The translations under genes were made by a program, and so were the position numbers. Below the pieces are notes generated by a model, which saw nothing but the letters and a program-made list of their open reading frames with translations, did no database searches and had not been told where the DNA came from. DNA of 64,000 nucleotides from Breoghania corrubedonensis. Its GTDB lineage: Bacteria > Pseudomonadota > Alphaproteobacteria > Rhizobiales > Stappiaceae. Shown here piece by piece: positions 34,668 to 46,020 of the stretch (position 1 is the stretch's first letter; the number at the start of each line of letters is the position of its first letter). The DNA lies in contig NZ_QAYG01000002.1 of NCBI RefSeq assembly GCF_003053845.1, forward strand, positions 434,001 through 498,000. Direction: 5' to 3'.

Positions 34668-35315
34668 TCAGGCTTCCAGGGCCTGTCCATGTCGTTGAAC
34701 TTTTTCGGTGTCCTCGGCCTGCGGGGTGCAGACATCCTCGGCTGTGAAGGGGCCGCCGCGCGCCCGCTCCAGCTTGCCGCCAAGCACGAAACCGCCGGCC
34801 GCCACCACGACGAGCACGGCGAGGATCAGCCATTCCGGCAGACCGGTGAGATCGGTCAGGCGCTGGGCGTCGGGCCCCTTGGCGGCGAGATAGAAGCCGG
34901 TGAGCGGCTCGAACACGGCGGCAAAGACGATGGTGCCCGCCACCATGCCGGCGAAGAACACCAGCGCATCGATCCGGCCCGACCCGAGGCCGGCAAGCGA
35001 TGTGCCCGGACAATAGCCGCCGAGCGCAAAGCCCGCCCCGATCAGCACGCCGCCGCCCGCCATCGCCCAGAAGAACAGTGTCGGGATGTAGACCGAATTA
35101 TCCGCGATGACGCCGGAAAGCCGGAGTGCGTAAAGCCCGATGGCCGCCACCAGCACGGCAGTGAACATCACCTTGAAGACGGCGAAGTCCTTCAGCGTGA
35201 ACTGGCCGGTGAGCTTGCGCGGGGAGCCGAAGCCCGCCGCCTCCAGCGCGAAGCCGAACAGGACGCCGGAGAGAAGCCCGCTGGCGAGCCCCGAATCGTA
35301 GAACGGAATGCTCAT
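34668..35315 (-). CDS. YeeE/YedE family sulfur-compound transporter, second half-protein
   Basis: 215 residues from the ATG at 35315, overlapping the upstream partner by four bases (ATGA). Several hydrophobic segments are separated by glycine-rich turns, with the conserved cysteine motif GGYCPGTSLAGLGSGRIDAL. Full-length YeeE/YedE (TsuA) proteins import thiosulfate through a path lined by such cysteines. Here the two homologous halves are separate genes, as in many sulfide-responsive operons. The C-terminal ~25 residues (TPQAEDTEKVQRHGQALEA) are hydrophilic and cytoplasmic. Confidence 0.88.
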   Translation of the reverse strand: MSIPFYDSGLASGLLSGVLFGFALEAAGFGSPRKLTGQFTLKDFAVFKVMFTAVLVAAIGLYALRLSGVIADNSVYIPTLFFWAMAGGGVLIGAGFALGGYCPGTSLAGLGSGRIDALVFFAGMVAGTIVFAAVFEPLTGFYLAAKGPDAQRLTDLTGLPEWLILAVLVVVAAGGFVLGGKLERARGGPFTAEDVCTPQAEDTEKVQRHGQALEA

Positions 35316-35857
35316 TGCCAGACCCTCCGCATGGCCATGGAGACGACGAAGCCGGCGATGAAGAATCCGGCGAGAAACACGAAACCGGCCACCGCCAGCG
35401 TCGCCCCGCCGGAAAGCCCGAGGCCGGAGGTGCAGCCGCGCGCAAGCCTGGCGCCGAAGCCCGTCAGCGCACCGCCGATGAAGGCGTAGACAAAACGCTG
35501 GGAGCGGGAGACGTTCGGCCCGCGCTCCACCTGAACCGAGATGCGCCCGGCCGAGCGCGCACCGAGATAGGCGCCGATCAGCACGCCGACGGCCTCCCAG
35601 GTGATCCACGCAGCAAGCGGGCTGCCGGCCTGTACGAAGGGCCCGAAATAGGCATTGGCGGCGGTGGCGGCGGGCGCGACCCTGTCGCTGACATCGGCCG
35701 CCAGCCGGGTGACGAAGCCGGAGGCGCCGAGCCCATGGCCGGAGATGAGGAACGTCACCAGCAGCGCAAGGCCAAGCGCAATGCCTGCGGCAAGCGGCGG
35801 CCAGAACGGCCGCGGCCCGGCCCGCCCCCGCGCCTGGGAATGTGAATGTGCGGTCAT
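35312..35857 (-). CDS. YeeE/YedE family sulfur-compound transporter, first half-protein
   Basis: 181 residues from the ATG at 35857, preceded by GGAGGGGAAGTCCG. About four to five membrane segments, with the motif LARGCTSGLGLSGGATLAVAG that places a conserved cysteine in the transport path. It forms an operon with the second half-protein and the periplasmic phosphatase-like protein. A compound palindrome 18-52 bp upstream of the start is a likely repressor site. By analogy with BigR/SqrR-regulated loci, the operon probably responds to sulfide or persulfide; no regulator gene is adjacent. Confidence 0.88.
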   Translation of the reverse strand: MTAHSHSQARGRAGPRPFWPPLAAGIALGLALLVTFLISGHGLGASGFVTRLAADVSDRVAPAATAANAYFGPFVQAGSPLAAWITWEAVGVLIGAYLGARSAGRISVQVERGPNVSRSQRFVYAFIGGALTGFGARLARGCTSGLGLSGGATLAVAGFVFLAGFFIAGFVVSMAMRRVWQ

Positions 35858-35874
35858 CGGACTTCCCCTCCAAA

Positions 35875-35909
35875 TCACATATTTATATTCGTATGTGATG
35901 ATATACGAA
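35875..35909. promoter_or_regulatory. Overlapping palindromes, probable operator of the sulfur operon
   Basis: Two interlocked inverted repeats: TCACATA (35875-35881) with TATGTGA (35892-35898), and TTCGTAT (35888-35894) with ATACGAA (35903-35909). They lie 18-52 bp before the start codon of the first transporter gene, in an A+T-rich patch that could also be the promoter. The geometry suits a dimeric winged-helix repressor such as an ArsR-family sulfide sensor; the identity is inferred. Confidence 0.6.
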
Positions 35910-36052
35910 GGTAGGGGAAGGGATCAATCGGCGATTGCGGGGGGAGGTGGTGGGGCGGCAGCCGGGAGAGGATCCAGGCACGCGCATCTTTCCGCCGGCA
36001 TCACGTCTTCGCCATCATCCCCTGCCCTCTCCACCGTCATCCCCTCGCCCCC

Positions 36053-36165
36053 TTCCTCCGTCATCACCCGGCACCCGCTTTCGCGGGCACAGGCTCCGCC
36101 CGGGTGATCCAACGCCCTCCCCATCCACCGTAGCCCGCCGGATTGCCCGGACTGCGCCTTCGGGT
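36053..36165. repeat. Dispersed repeat, right half degenerate
   Basis: The left hairpin is clear (CGTCATCACCCGG near 36059 pairs with CCGGGTGATCC ending at 36110). The right half begins GGATTGCCCGGACTGCG but has lost its closing arm. Confidence 0.6.
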
Positions 36166-36196
36166 GTCCCGTTTGAATCTTTCCGCTCGATCAGAC

Positions 36197-36340
36197 CTCT
36201 CCAGCGTCATCCCGGGCGCACAGCGGCACGTCAGTGCAGCTGTGCAGACCCGGGATCCCGGGCGGCAGCAACTGAGGTGAGATCCCGGTTCTGCGCAGCA
36301 ACGTTTCACCTCGCAGCGCGCCCGGGATGACACTGGAGAG
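36197..36340. repeat. Paired-hairpin dispersed repeat, left of icd
   Basis: A 144 bp unit with 20-base inverted ends that match at 19 positions (CTCTCCAGCGTCATCCCGGG at the left). A second unit of nearly identical length and the same orientation lies just after icd. Confidence 0.85.
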
Positions 36341-36584
36341 ATTTGAAGTCACGGAGAGATGGGGTGAGCCGCCCCCATCGCTCCGTATTCCCCCGCAAAG
36401 CCCCGCTCTTTCGTTGCGTCACGCGGCTCTGCTATAGCGGGCTTTCAGAAAGGGCTCGCGTTTGGGTGCGCGCAATCGTATACAACGGCACACGATTTGA
36501 CGGAGGTCCGCGATCCGGCGTGCCGGGAAGGCCGGCCGGAAGCCCCCACCAAGCCCATCACCGATGAAGCGAGGACTGCAGGAA

Positions 36585-37802
36585 ATGGCGAAGATCAAGG
36601 TTGATAATCCCGTCGTCGAGCTCGACGGGGACGAGATGACCCGGATCATCTGGCAGTTCATCAAGGACAAGCTCATCCACCCCTATCTCGACATCGACCT
36701 GGAATATTACGACCTGTCGATGGAAAAGCGCGACGAGACCGACGACCAGATCACGGTGGACGCGGCCAACGCCATCAAGAAGCACGGCGTCGGCGTGAAA
36801 TGCGCCACCATCACGCCGGACGAGGCGCGGGTGGAGGAGTTCGGGCTGAAGAAGATGTGGCGCTCGCCCAACGGCACGATCCGCAACATTCTGGGCGGCG
36901 TCATCTTCCGCGAGCCGATCATCTGCAAGAATGTGCCCCGGCTGGTGCCCGGCTGGACGCAGCCGATCATCGTCGGCCGTCATGCCTTCGGCGACCAGTA
37001 CCGCGCCACCGATTTCCATTTTCCCGGCAAGGGCAAGCTGACGATCAAGTTCGTCGGCGAGGATGGCGAGACCATCGAGCGCGAGGTCTATGACGCGCCG
37101 GGGGCCGGCGTCGCCATGGCGATGTACAATCTGGACGCATCCATCCGCGACTTCGCCCAGGCCTCTTTCAACTACGCCCTGCAGCGCCGCGTGCCGTGTT
37201 ATCTTTCGACCAAGAACACCATCCTCAAGGCCTATGACGGGCGCTTCAAGGATCTCTTCCAGGAGATCTACGAGGCCGAGTTCAAGCAGAAGTTCGCCGA
37301 GGCCGGGATCTGGTACGAGCACCGGCTGATCGACGACATGGTGGCTTCGAGCCTGAAATGGTCGGGCGGCTATGTCTGGGCCTGCAAGAACTACGACGGC
37401 GACGTGCAGTCCGACATCGTGGCGCAAGGGTTCGGGTCGCTGGGGCTGATGACCTCGGTGCTGATGACGCCGGACGGCAAGACGGTGGAGGCGGAAGCCG
37501 CCCACGGCACGGTGACGCGCCACTACCGCCAGCACCAGAAGGGCGAGGCGACATCGACCAATTCCATCGCCTCGATCTTCGCCTGGACCCGCGGTCTCGC
37601 CCACCGCGCCAAGCTCGACGGCAACGACCAGCTCGCCCGCTTCGCCGCCACTCTGGAGCATGTCTGCGTGGATACGGTGGAAGCCGGGTACATGACCAAG
37701 GATCTGGCGCTGCTGGTGGGCCCCGACCAGGGCTGGCTGTCGACGACGGGCTTCCTCGACAAGATCGACGAGAACCTCGCCAAGGCGATGGCCGAGCACT
37801 GA
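36585..37802 (+). CDS. icd: NADP-dependent isocitrate dehydrogenase, homodimeric type
   Basis: 405 residues from the ATG at 36585, nine bases after GAGGA; an in-frame ATG at 36564 is less likely. Starts [20 protein letters not shown]. Contains [16 protein letters not shown] (substrate-binding Ser/Arg), [20 protein letters not shown] (metal-binding Asp) and [20 protein letters not shown] (NADP site), as in the mitochondrial/alphaproteobacterial dimer. This is the usual TCA-cycle enzyme of Rhizobiales. Repeat units of about 143 bp flank it on both sides. Confidence 0.96.
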   Translation: MAKIKVDNPVVELDGDEMTRIIWQFIKDKLIHPYLDIDLEYYDLSMEKRDETDDQITVDAANAIKKHGVGVKCATITPDEARVEEFGLKKMWRSPNGTIRNILGGVIFREPIICKNVPRLVPGWTQPIIVGRHAFGDQYRATDFHFPGKGKLTIKFVGEDGETIEREVYDAPGAGVAMAMYNLDASIRDFAQASFNYALQRRVPCYLSTKNTILKAYDGRFKDLFQEIYEAEFKQKFAEAGIWYEHRLIDDMVASSLKWSGGYVWACKNYDGDVQSDIVAQGFGSLGLMTSVLMTPDGKTVEAEAAHGTVTRHYRQHQKGEATSTNSIASIFAWTRGLAHRAKLDGNDQLARFAATLEHVCVDTVEAGYMTKDLALLVGPDQGWLSTTGFLDKIDENLAKAMAEH

Positions 37803-37837
37803 GAAGCATTTCCCCGCTTCACTGCCACTTGGGCCCT

Positions 37838-37980
37838 CCCTCCAGCGTCATCCCGGACGCGATGCGGCGCGCAGTGCCGCTTCGTAGAACCGGGAACTAC
37901 GCTCGAAGCCTGCCGCTCGAGATCCCGGTTCTGCGCAACAACGTTTCACGTTGCAGCGCGCCCGGGATGACGCTGGAGAG
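37838..37980. repeat. Paired-hairpin dispersed repeat, right of icd
   Basis: A 143 bp unit in the same orientation as the one at 36197-36340, sharing CGTCATCCCGG at the left, GATCCCGGTTCTGCGCA in the middle and GCGCGCCCGGGATGAC at the right. Confidence 0.85.
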
Positions 37981-38016
37981 ATCAACGCCTCGACGGAAGC
38001 TTCATCGACACACAAA

Positions 38017-38041
38017 AAAGGCGGGCCCGGTGCCCGCCTTT
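38017..38041. terminator. Bidirectional terminator between icd and the lipoprotein gene
   Basis: A 10 bp perfect stem AAAGGCGGGC / GCCCGCCTTT around CCGGT, with extra A residues on the left that give a T-run on the minus strand. It sits between convergent genes and can serve both. Confidence 0.85.
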
Positions 38042-38066
38042 CCCGTATCGAAAACCTGTCTGCCGC

Positions 38067-38339
38067 TTACGGGCAGGCGACCCGGTAGGGGTTGCCGTAG
38101 GCGTCGCGCGCCCAGCAGTTCTTCGGGGTGGTGGCCGCGCCGATCATCGCGCCGGCCGCACCGCCCGCAACAGCGCCAACGGCGGCACCGCCGCCCGTGC
38201 CCGTGGTCACGCCGCCGATGACGGCACCGGTCGCGGCACCCAGGCCCGCGCCGCCAAGGGCACGATCGGACTGACTGTCTGTCTGGCAACCCGCGAGCAT
38301 CAAGGCCGCGGCGCCGGCGATCAGGAGTTTGGTGTACAT
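38067..38339 (-). CDS. Small glycine-zipper outer-membrane lipoprotein
   Basis: 90 residues. A lipoprotein signal MYTKLLIAGAAALMLAGC places the acylated cysteine at residue 18. A glycine-zipper segment follows (GAGLGAATGAVIGGV, then GAVAGGAAGAMIGAA), ending in a short polar tail with Cys residues (NCWARDAYGNPYRVACP). Glycine-zipper lipoproteins of this size are common in alphaproteobacterial envelopes, but their roles are mostly unknown. It has its own terminator and no operon partner. Confidence 0.85.
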   Translation of the reverse strand: MYTKLLIAGAAALMLAGCQTDSQSDRALGGAGLGAATGAVIGGVTTGTGGGAAVGAVAGGAAGAMIGAATTPKNCWARDAYGNPYRVACP

Positions 38340-38661
38340 GCTTTATCCTCCGTACGTCGAAAGGTCGGCCAAGCCATTTGGAAACATCCGGGCCGGGCGA
38401 AGACGAGAGCGGGAAGGCACGCGGACGTGCTTCCTGCAGGCGTAGAGACATGGGAGGGTCGCCCCCGCCGTCATGCTCCCTGGAAAGCCACCCGCATCCT
38501 TTCCGGACACTGACGGACCGCCTCCAGGCGCCGAAACCGATCAACCAGGGTTCATCGGCCGCAACCGACTGAAAGGTCGTTGATCTGAGGGGAGAACGCA
38601 CCACACGCCCTCAGGTTCCATCCCCTTAGGGAAGCGCCCCTTCGTGTTCATATTGGGGCCG
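38340..38661. other. Intergenic region upstream of the lipoprotein gene
   Basis: About 320 bp between two minus-strand genes. It should hold the lipoprotein promoter near 38345-38400. Otherwise I see nothing. Confidence 0.35.
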
Positions 38662-39870
38662 TCAGTCGTCCCGCGCGGGATCCCCCCCCTGTTCGACGAA
38701 TTCCTCGCGGGCCATATCGCCGTTCTGGGTCTCTGCCAGCCGTTCGCGCGCCGCCTCGCGCACCCGGCGTGCGATGGCCGGATTGCGCCGCATCAGGCGG
38801 TGCAGATCATCGCCATCGAGCACCAGAAGCCGGCAGCGCGAGGTGGCCACCACCGTGGCCGAGCGGCGCGTGCGGTGGAGAACCGCCATTTCGCCGAAGA
38901 AGTTGCCCTCATGCATGGTGACGGTGCGATCCGCGAGGTTGATCTCCACCGTGCCCGAGGCGATGAAGAACATGCTGGTTCCCGCATCGCCTTCGCGCGC
39001 GATGATCTCTCCGCGTTCCACCGTCTGCGAATGGAGAAGCCCCGTCACCTCCGCGATATCGGCGGCGTTCAGGTCCTCGAACAACGGCACGCGGGCGACC
39101 ATGCCCCAGGTTATGACGAATTCGCGGCTGTGGATCTCGCGCGCGAAGGCGGTGGCGACGACGCCGATGGGCAGCGCCAGCAGACCGTAGCCCAGCAGCA
39201 TGACAATGCCGCCGACGATCTTGCCCGCCACGGAGACGGGCACCACATCGCCGTAGCCGACTGTCGTGACGGTGGCGATCGCCCACCAGATGGCGGCGGG
39301 AATGGAGCCGAAGACCTCCGGCTGGTCATCGCCCTCGATCAGGTGCAAAGCGGTGGCCGCCACAAGCACGATGCCGCAGATGATGACGAAGCTCGCGATG
39401 AGCGCCCGGCGTTCCGAGGCGAGCGCGGAAACGAGAGAGCGCAGCGCCGGCGAATAGCGCGCGAGCTTGAGGAACCGGAGCAGCCGAAACACCACGAGGG
39501 CGCGGAGATCGCCGCCCAGCAACGGCAGCCAGAACGGCGCCACGGCCAGCAGATCGATCACCGCGAAGGGTTGCATCGCATACCGGATACGCGCCTTAAG
39601 CGGGCCGAGCCCGCGCAACGGCGGATGCATGTCCGCCACCCACAGCCGCGCGAAATACTCGGCCGAAAAGACGATACCCGACAGGACTTCGACAAGCAGG
39701 AAGGCGCCGCCCCACTCGCGCTCGACACTGTCGACGGTCGACAGGATGACCGACGCGACATTGACCAGAATGAGGGCGATGAGCGAGCGATCGAGGATGA
39801 CGCTGCCGATATCGCCGGCCGCGCCTTTTTCCAGAAGTTCGTAGATCCGGCGTTTCAAAGAAACGCGCAT
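38662..39870 (-). CDS. Six-helix potassium channel with cyclic-nucleotide-binding domain (MloK1-like)
   Basis: 402 residues from the ATG at 39870 (MRVSLKRRIYELLEKG). Six membrane helices are followed by a pore with the K+ selectivity filter TVGYGD in TVTTVGYGDVVPVSVAGK. The S4-like helix is LVVFRLLRFLKLARYSPALR, with four or more spaced basic residues. The C-terminal ~130 residues form a CNBD (GEIIAREGDAGTSMFFIASG, then FGEMAVLHRTRRSATVVA with the phosphate-binding Arg). This matches the Mesorhizobium MloK1 channel, opened by cAMP. Physiological role unclear. Confidence 0.93.
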   Translation of the reverse strand: MRVSLKRRIYELLEKGAAGDIGSVILDRSLIALILVNVASVILSTVDSVEREWGGAFLLVEVLSGIVFSAEYFARLWVADMHPPLRGLGPLKARIRYAMQPFAVIDLLAVAPFWLPLLGGDLRALVVFRLLRFLKLARYSPALRSLVSALASERRALIASFVIICGIVLVAATALHLIEGDDQPEVFGSIPAAIWWAIATVTTVGYGDVVPVSVAGKIVGGIVMLLGYGLLALPIGVVATAFAREIHSREFVITWGMVARVPLFEDLNAADIAEVTGLLHSQTVERGEIIAREGDAGTSMFFIASGTVEINLADRTVTMHEGNFFGEMAVLHRTRRSATVVATSRCRLLVLDGDDLHRLMRRNPAIARRVREAARERLAETQNGDMAREEFVEQGGDPARDD

Positions 39871-40083
39871 GACCGCTGCTCCCCCATGTCGTGACGATCC
39901 TCCCGCCTGCGCGCCTCCGGGGCGCCCGTGCTTGCCGCTTCCTGTCCTCCTCACAAGCACGGTATGCGGCGGCCCCGCAAGACCCATGCTCGCGGCACCG
40001 GCATCATGTTTGCGGCCGCCTCGAAGAATGGGCCACAAGGAGATGCGCGAACCGGTCCGGAACCGGTCCCAGGCGCGCCCGCC

Positions 40084-42765
<2,682 letters not shown>

Positions 42766-42983
42766 CAGGGGTTCGACCTCGTCATTTCGTGAAAGAAGAG
42801 CCGGCAAAAGGCATCGGCCCCGCGGGCCCCGGCGGCGGATTTTCCAATGCGCCGCCAAAGACCCGTCATGTAATTCCTCGCGCGGGTTTTAATGCCTTCG
42901 CAAGGCAAAGGGAAGCGGTGTGCGCACGCCCTGTCGCACAAGGCGAAAGAGAACGCGCCGCCATCGCTCCACCGCGCGGCCGG

Positions 42984-43037
42984 AGCGCCGAGCGTTCTTA
43001 TGGAATCAGAAGCGCCGGGCGTTCTTATGGAATCACA
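42984..43037. repeat. 27-bp tandem duplication
   Basis: Two head-to-tail copies, 42984-43010 and 43011-43037, differ at two positions and share GCGTTCTTATGGAATCA. They lie in the gap between alaS and the nucleoside permease gene. Confidence 0.85.
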
Positions 43038-43058
43038 ACGGCGCTCGGGTCCGATGCT

Positions 43059-44072
43059 CTACTTCGCCGAAATTCCGCCTTCCCAGGCGCTCCAGTCGGC
43101 CAGCACCGCATCCGTGAAGGCCTTGCCGACACGATAGGCGTTGGTGAGCGAAGGCCCGAAACCGCCGGAATTGGCATTGAGCGAATCCTGCGGCGCCTGC
43201 CCCGGATAGGGCTGATCGAAATTGGAAGCCGTGCGCAGAATGGCGACGCGGTCCATGTCGATGCGGCCGAGCGCGGACCCACGCGCGAGCGCGGTCAGCG
43301 TGGCGTTGTCTTCCTGCTGGGTGGTGCAGTAATCGGCCGCCCCGTCGGTGAGCACCTTCGCCCAGTCGTTCATGGCCCTGGAAAGCGCAACCCCGTGCCA
43401 CCACTGGTCGGCGGAGACCGTGTCGCAGATGCCGACGGCAGGTGCGGCCTTCGCCGCTTCCTGCGGGTAATGCGCGCGGTACGCCTGGGCCCCGTCGCTG
43501 TCGGCGAGCTCGACGCCCTTCGACAGTTCATAGGCGCGTTCCGCGAGCGCCTCGTTGAGATGATAGACCTCGCTGCCATAACGCGAGCCGGGCTTTTCGC
43601 CCTGTGCCTTCGAGAACATGCCGAACTGACCGGACGTCCAGCCCTCGGGCGCCTTGCGATCATCGATCCGCCACTGCAACCCGCCATCGATGGCGTAGCG
43701 CGCCCAGAAGGCGGAGCCGAGCGTACCGTTTTGCGGATCGACACCGGCAATCCCGGCGATCAGCACATAGGTCTTCGTGAGATCGAGCTTGTCGGACAGG
43801 ACCAGCGCCATCATGGAACTCGCCGCATTGGCGTAGCCCATGGAGGTGGTGACGAGGCACAGGCCCTTGTCGTTGCACGAGACGTCGGGAAAGTCCTTCG
43901 ACAGGCCGTCTATGGCGATCTTGTCGCTCAGCCCCTCGTTCTCCAGCCAGTTGGCGGCTTCGTGCTTGAACATCGAAATGACGAGCACCTTCGGGGCGAC
44001 AGGCGCGGCAGCAACGGGAGCGGACACCGCGCCCACAAGAGCAGCGGCAAGGAGGGTGGAAACAAGGCGCAT
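43059..44072 (-). CDS. Purine nucleoside permease (NUP family), secreted
   Basis: 337 residues from the ATG at 44072. A signal peptide covers the first ~22 residues (MRLVSTLLAAALVGAVSAPV). The body (VLVISMFKHEAANWLENEGL, TTSMGYANAASSMMALVLS, YVLIAGIAGVDPQNGTLGSAF) matches the NUP family first described as a nucleoside permease in Candida. The fold is that of nucleoside phosphorylases, so bacterial secreted members may be periplasmic nucleoside-binding or cleaving enzymes rather than transporters. It has no membrane helices beyond the signal. psuK-psuG, which handle pseudouridine, lie 2 kb away. Confidence 0.88.
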   Translation of the reverse strand: MRLVSTLLAAALVGAVSAPVAAAPVAPKVLVISMFKHEAANWLENEGLSDKIAIDGLSKDFPDVSCNDKGLCLVTTSMGYANAASSMMALVLSDKLDLTKTYVLIAGIAGVDPQNGTLGSAFWARYAIDGGLQWRIDDRKAPEGWTSGQFGMFSKAQGEKPGSRYGSEVYHLNEALAERAYELSKGVELADSDGAQAYRAHYPQEAAKAAPAVGICDTVSADQWWHGVALSRAMNDWAKVLTDGAADYCTTQQEDNATLTALARGSALGRIDMDRVAILRTASNFDQPYPGQAPQDSLNANSGGFGPSLTNAYRVGKAFTDAVLADWSAWEGGISAK

Positions 44073-44365
44073 TCGGAGAAACCTCTCGGGATCGGGAGCC
44101 ACCGTTCCTAAGGGGTCGCAACCGGGGGCTGCAAGGTCAAACATCGGGCAAAGAGACCGATCAGTGAACGAAACGCCGTCAGGTCGTGCGGCGCAGGCTG
44201 AAAGCGAGACGGCGGCGGCGGCAAGGGGGAGACGGCGGGAGGGCGGGAGATCGCAGGCGTGGGATTAGCGACCCGGCCCGTTGGCTCCGGCATGAGCGGC
44301 CTCGATCCCCGCGCCGTCATCAACTCTCTTTTGGCAGGCATGGAAACGGGATCACCGCCACACTC

Positions 44366-44472
44366 GATGTCATTCCCGCGAAGGCGGAAATCCAGCATTC
44401 CAGGGGCGTGCGCCACTCGCGCGCTGCGGCCGGATCCTGTGGTTACTGGATCCCCGCCTGCGCGGGGATGAC
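44366..44472. repeat. Paired-hairpin dispersed repeat
   Basis: Ends GATGTCATTCCCGCG and CGCGGGGATGACA are inverted; the inner pieces AAATCCAG and CTGGATCC are also inverted. This is the subtype seen at 3360-3515. Confidence 0.75.
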
Positions 44473-44505
44473 AAACGGAGAGAAGCGCGTGGCCCGAACG
44501 CGAAA

Positions 44506-44528
44506 CGGCCGCGCGATGGGCGCGGCCG
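44506..44528 (-). terminator. Probable recA terminator
   Basis: A 9 bp perfect stem CGGCCGCGC / GCGCGGCCG around GATGG, about 80 bp past the recA stop. On the minus strand it is followed by TTTCGCG, a weak T-run, so efficiency is uncertain. Confidence 0.6.
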
Positions 44529-44609
44529 TGCGAAATATTGCCGGTCGGGACGCGGCGGACGCCGATCGCCAACCGGGTTGCAGCCGGTCCTTGCGGCCCG
44601 TTTTCCCGA

Positions 44610-45698
44610 TCAATCGTCCACGGAACCGCTCGGCTCGTCTTCGTCGCTGCCGGCGCTCGGATCCGTGATCTTCTCGGCGATGAGGCCGGCGTTCTGGCGG
44701 ATGGCCAGCTCGATCTCCTCGGCAACTTCCTTGTTCTCGCGCAGGAAATTCTTGGCGTTCTCGCGCCCCTGACCCAGCCGCTGGCTGTTGTAGGAGAACC
44801 ACGCACCCGACTTCTCGACAATGCCGCCCTTGACGCCCAGGTCGACGAGCTCGCCCATCTTGGAGACGCCCTCGCCGTACATGATGTCGAACTCGATCTG
44901 CTTGAACGGCGGCGCGAGCTTGTTCTTGACGACCTTGACCTTGGTCTGGTTGCCGACGATCTCGTCCTTGTCCTTGATCGAGCCGATACGGCGGATGTCG
45001 AGACGGATGGAAGCGTAAAACTTCAGCGCATTGCCGCCTGTCGTCGTTTCCGGCGAGCCGAACATGACGCCGATCTTCATGCGGATCTGGTTGATGAAGA
45101 TCACCATCGTCTTCGACTTGGAGATCGAAGCGGTGAGCTTGCGGAGCGCCTGGCTCATCAGACGGGCCTGAAGACCGGGCAGGCTGTCGCCCATCTCGCC
45201 CTCAAGTTCGGCGCGCGGCGTGAGCGCCGCCACCGAATCGATCACCAGCACGTCGATCGCGCCCGAGCGCACCAGCGTGTCGGCGATCTCCAGCGCCTGC
45301 TCGCCGGCATCCGGCTGGGAGATCAGCATGTCATCGATGGTGACGCCGAGCTTCCTCGCATAGATCGGATCGAGCGCATGTTCCGCATCGATGAAGGCGC
45401 AGACGCCACCCTTCTTCTGGGCTTCGGCGATGACATGCAGCGCCAGCGTCGTCTTGCCCGAGGATTCCGGCCCGTAGATTTCCACGATGCGGCCGCGCGG
45501 CAGACCGCCTATGCCCAGCGCAATGTCGAGGCCGATGGAGCCGGTGGAAATCGATTCCACCTCCACGACCTGTCCTTCGCCGAGTCGCATGATCGAACCC
45601 TTGCCGAAGGCACGCTCGATCTGCGCCAGTGCTGCATCCAGTGCTTTGGTCTTGTCCATTCCGGTGCCCTCGACGAGGCGTAGTGAGGCCTGTGACAT
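44610..45698 (-). CDS. recA: Recombinase RecA
   Basis: 362 residues. Starts [20 protein letters not shown]. Walker A is [12 protein letters not shown], Walker B is [12 protein letters not shown], and the monomer interface and DNA-binding loop regions ([20 protein letters not shown], then [20 protein letters not shown]) are intact. The acidic C-terminus ([17 protein letters not shown]) is typical. It forms filaments on single-stranded DNA for recombination and induces LexA cleavage. A GTTC-N7-GTTC SOS box lies 118 bp upstream of the ATG, so it is LexA-regulated as in other alphaproteobacteria. Confidence 0.99.
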   Translation of the reverse strand: MSQASLRLVEGTGMDKTKALDAALAQIERAFGKGSIMRLGEGQVVEVESISTGSIGLDIALGIGGLPRGRIVEIYGPESSGKTTLALHVIAEAQKKGGVCAFIDAEHALDPIYARKLGVTIDDMLISQPDAGEQALEIADTLVRSGAIDVLVIDSVAALTPRAELEGEMGDSLPGLQARLMSQALRKLTASISKSKTMVIFINQIRMKIGVMFGSPETTTGGNALKFYASIRLDIRRIGSIKDKDEIVGNQTKVKVVKNKLAPPFKQIEFDIMYGEGVSKMGELVDLGVKGGIVEKSGAWFSYNSQRLGQGRENAKNFLRENKEVAEEIELAIRQNAGLIAEKITDPSAGSDEDEPSGSVDD

Positions 45699-45815
45699 CT
45701 TGCGGTCCTTATTTCACGCCCGTCTGGCGGTTTCAAACTGCATTCTTGTGCCTGTTTTGTTCTCCATATTTATCCCCATGTCAAGCACCTGAAAATTATG
45801 GTTTATTTTCAGTAT

Positions 45816-45830
45816 GTTCCATCTATGTTC
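45816..45830. promoter_or_regulatory. Alphaproteobacterial LexA (SOS) box
   Basis: GTTC, seven bases, GTTC (45816-45819 and 45827-45830), the LexA recognition sequence known from Rhizobiales. It lies in the A+T-rich promoter region of recA, and also upstream of the divergent psuK gene, which it could influence. Confidence 0.8.
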
Positions 45831-46020
45831 CGTATGTCGACACATCACGGCCGGGCGCCCTTCCGCAGCGAGATCTGCGGGAATCGGCAAGGAACATGAC
45901 TTGGCCGGCCGTCTTGCCCGCTGCAATGATCGGCGCCACACTCGCGACATGAGGCCGGCATCGCGACGGCCGGATGGCCCGATTTCGGGCCGGATGCCGC
46001 GCAACGGGACGCAAAATCGA
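45831..46020. other. Region between the SOS box and the predicted psuK start
   Basis: The psuK frame stays open through this stretch, so a longer N-terminus cannot be excluded, but the translation does not resemble a sugar kinase. The region is more probably the psuK leader. Confidence 0.35.

Larger units (their letters stand above)
35910..36584. other. Long intergenic region with repeats upstream of dimeric icd
   Basis: Contains a partial repeat unit (36053-36165), a complete one (36197-36340) and the icd promoter area (36400-36570). No gene is supported. Confidence 0.5.
44073..44609. other. Intergenic region between recA and the nucleoside permease
   Basis: Holds one repeat unit (44366-44472) and the probable recA terminator (44506-44528). 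No gene is supported. Confidence 0.5.
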
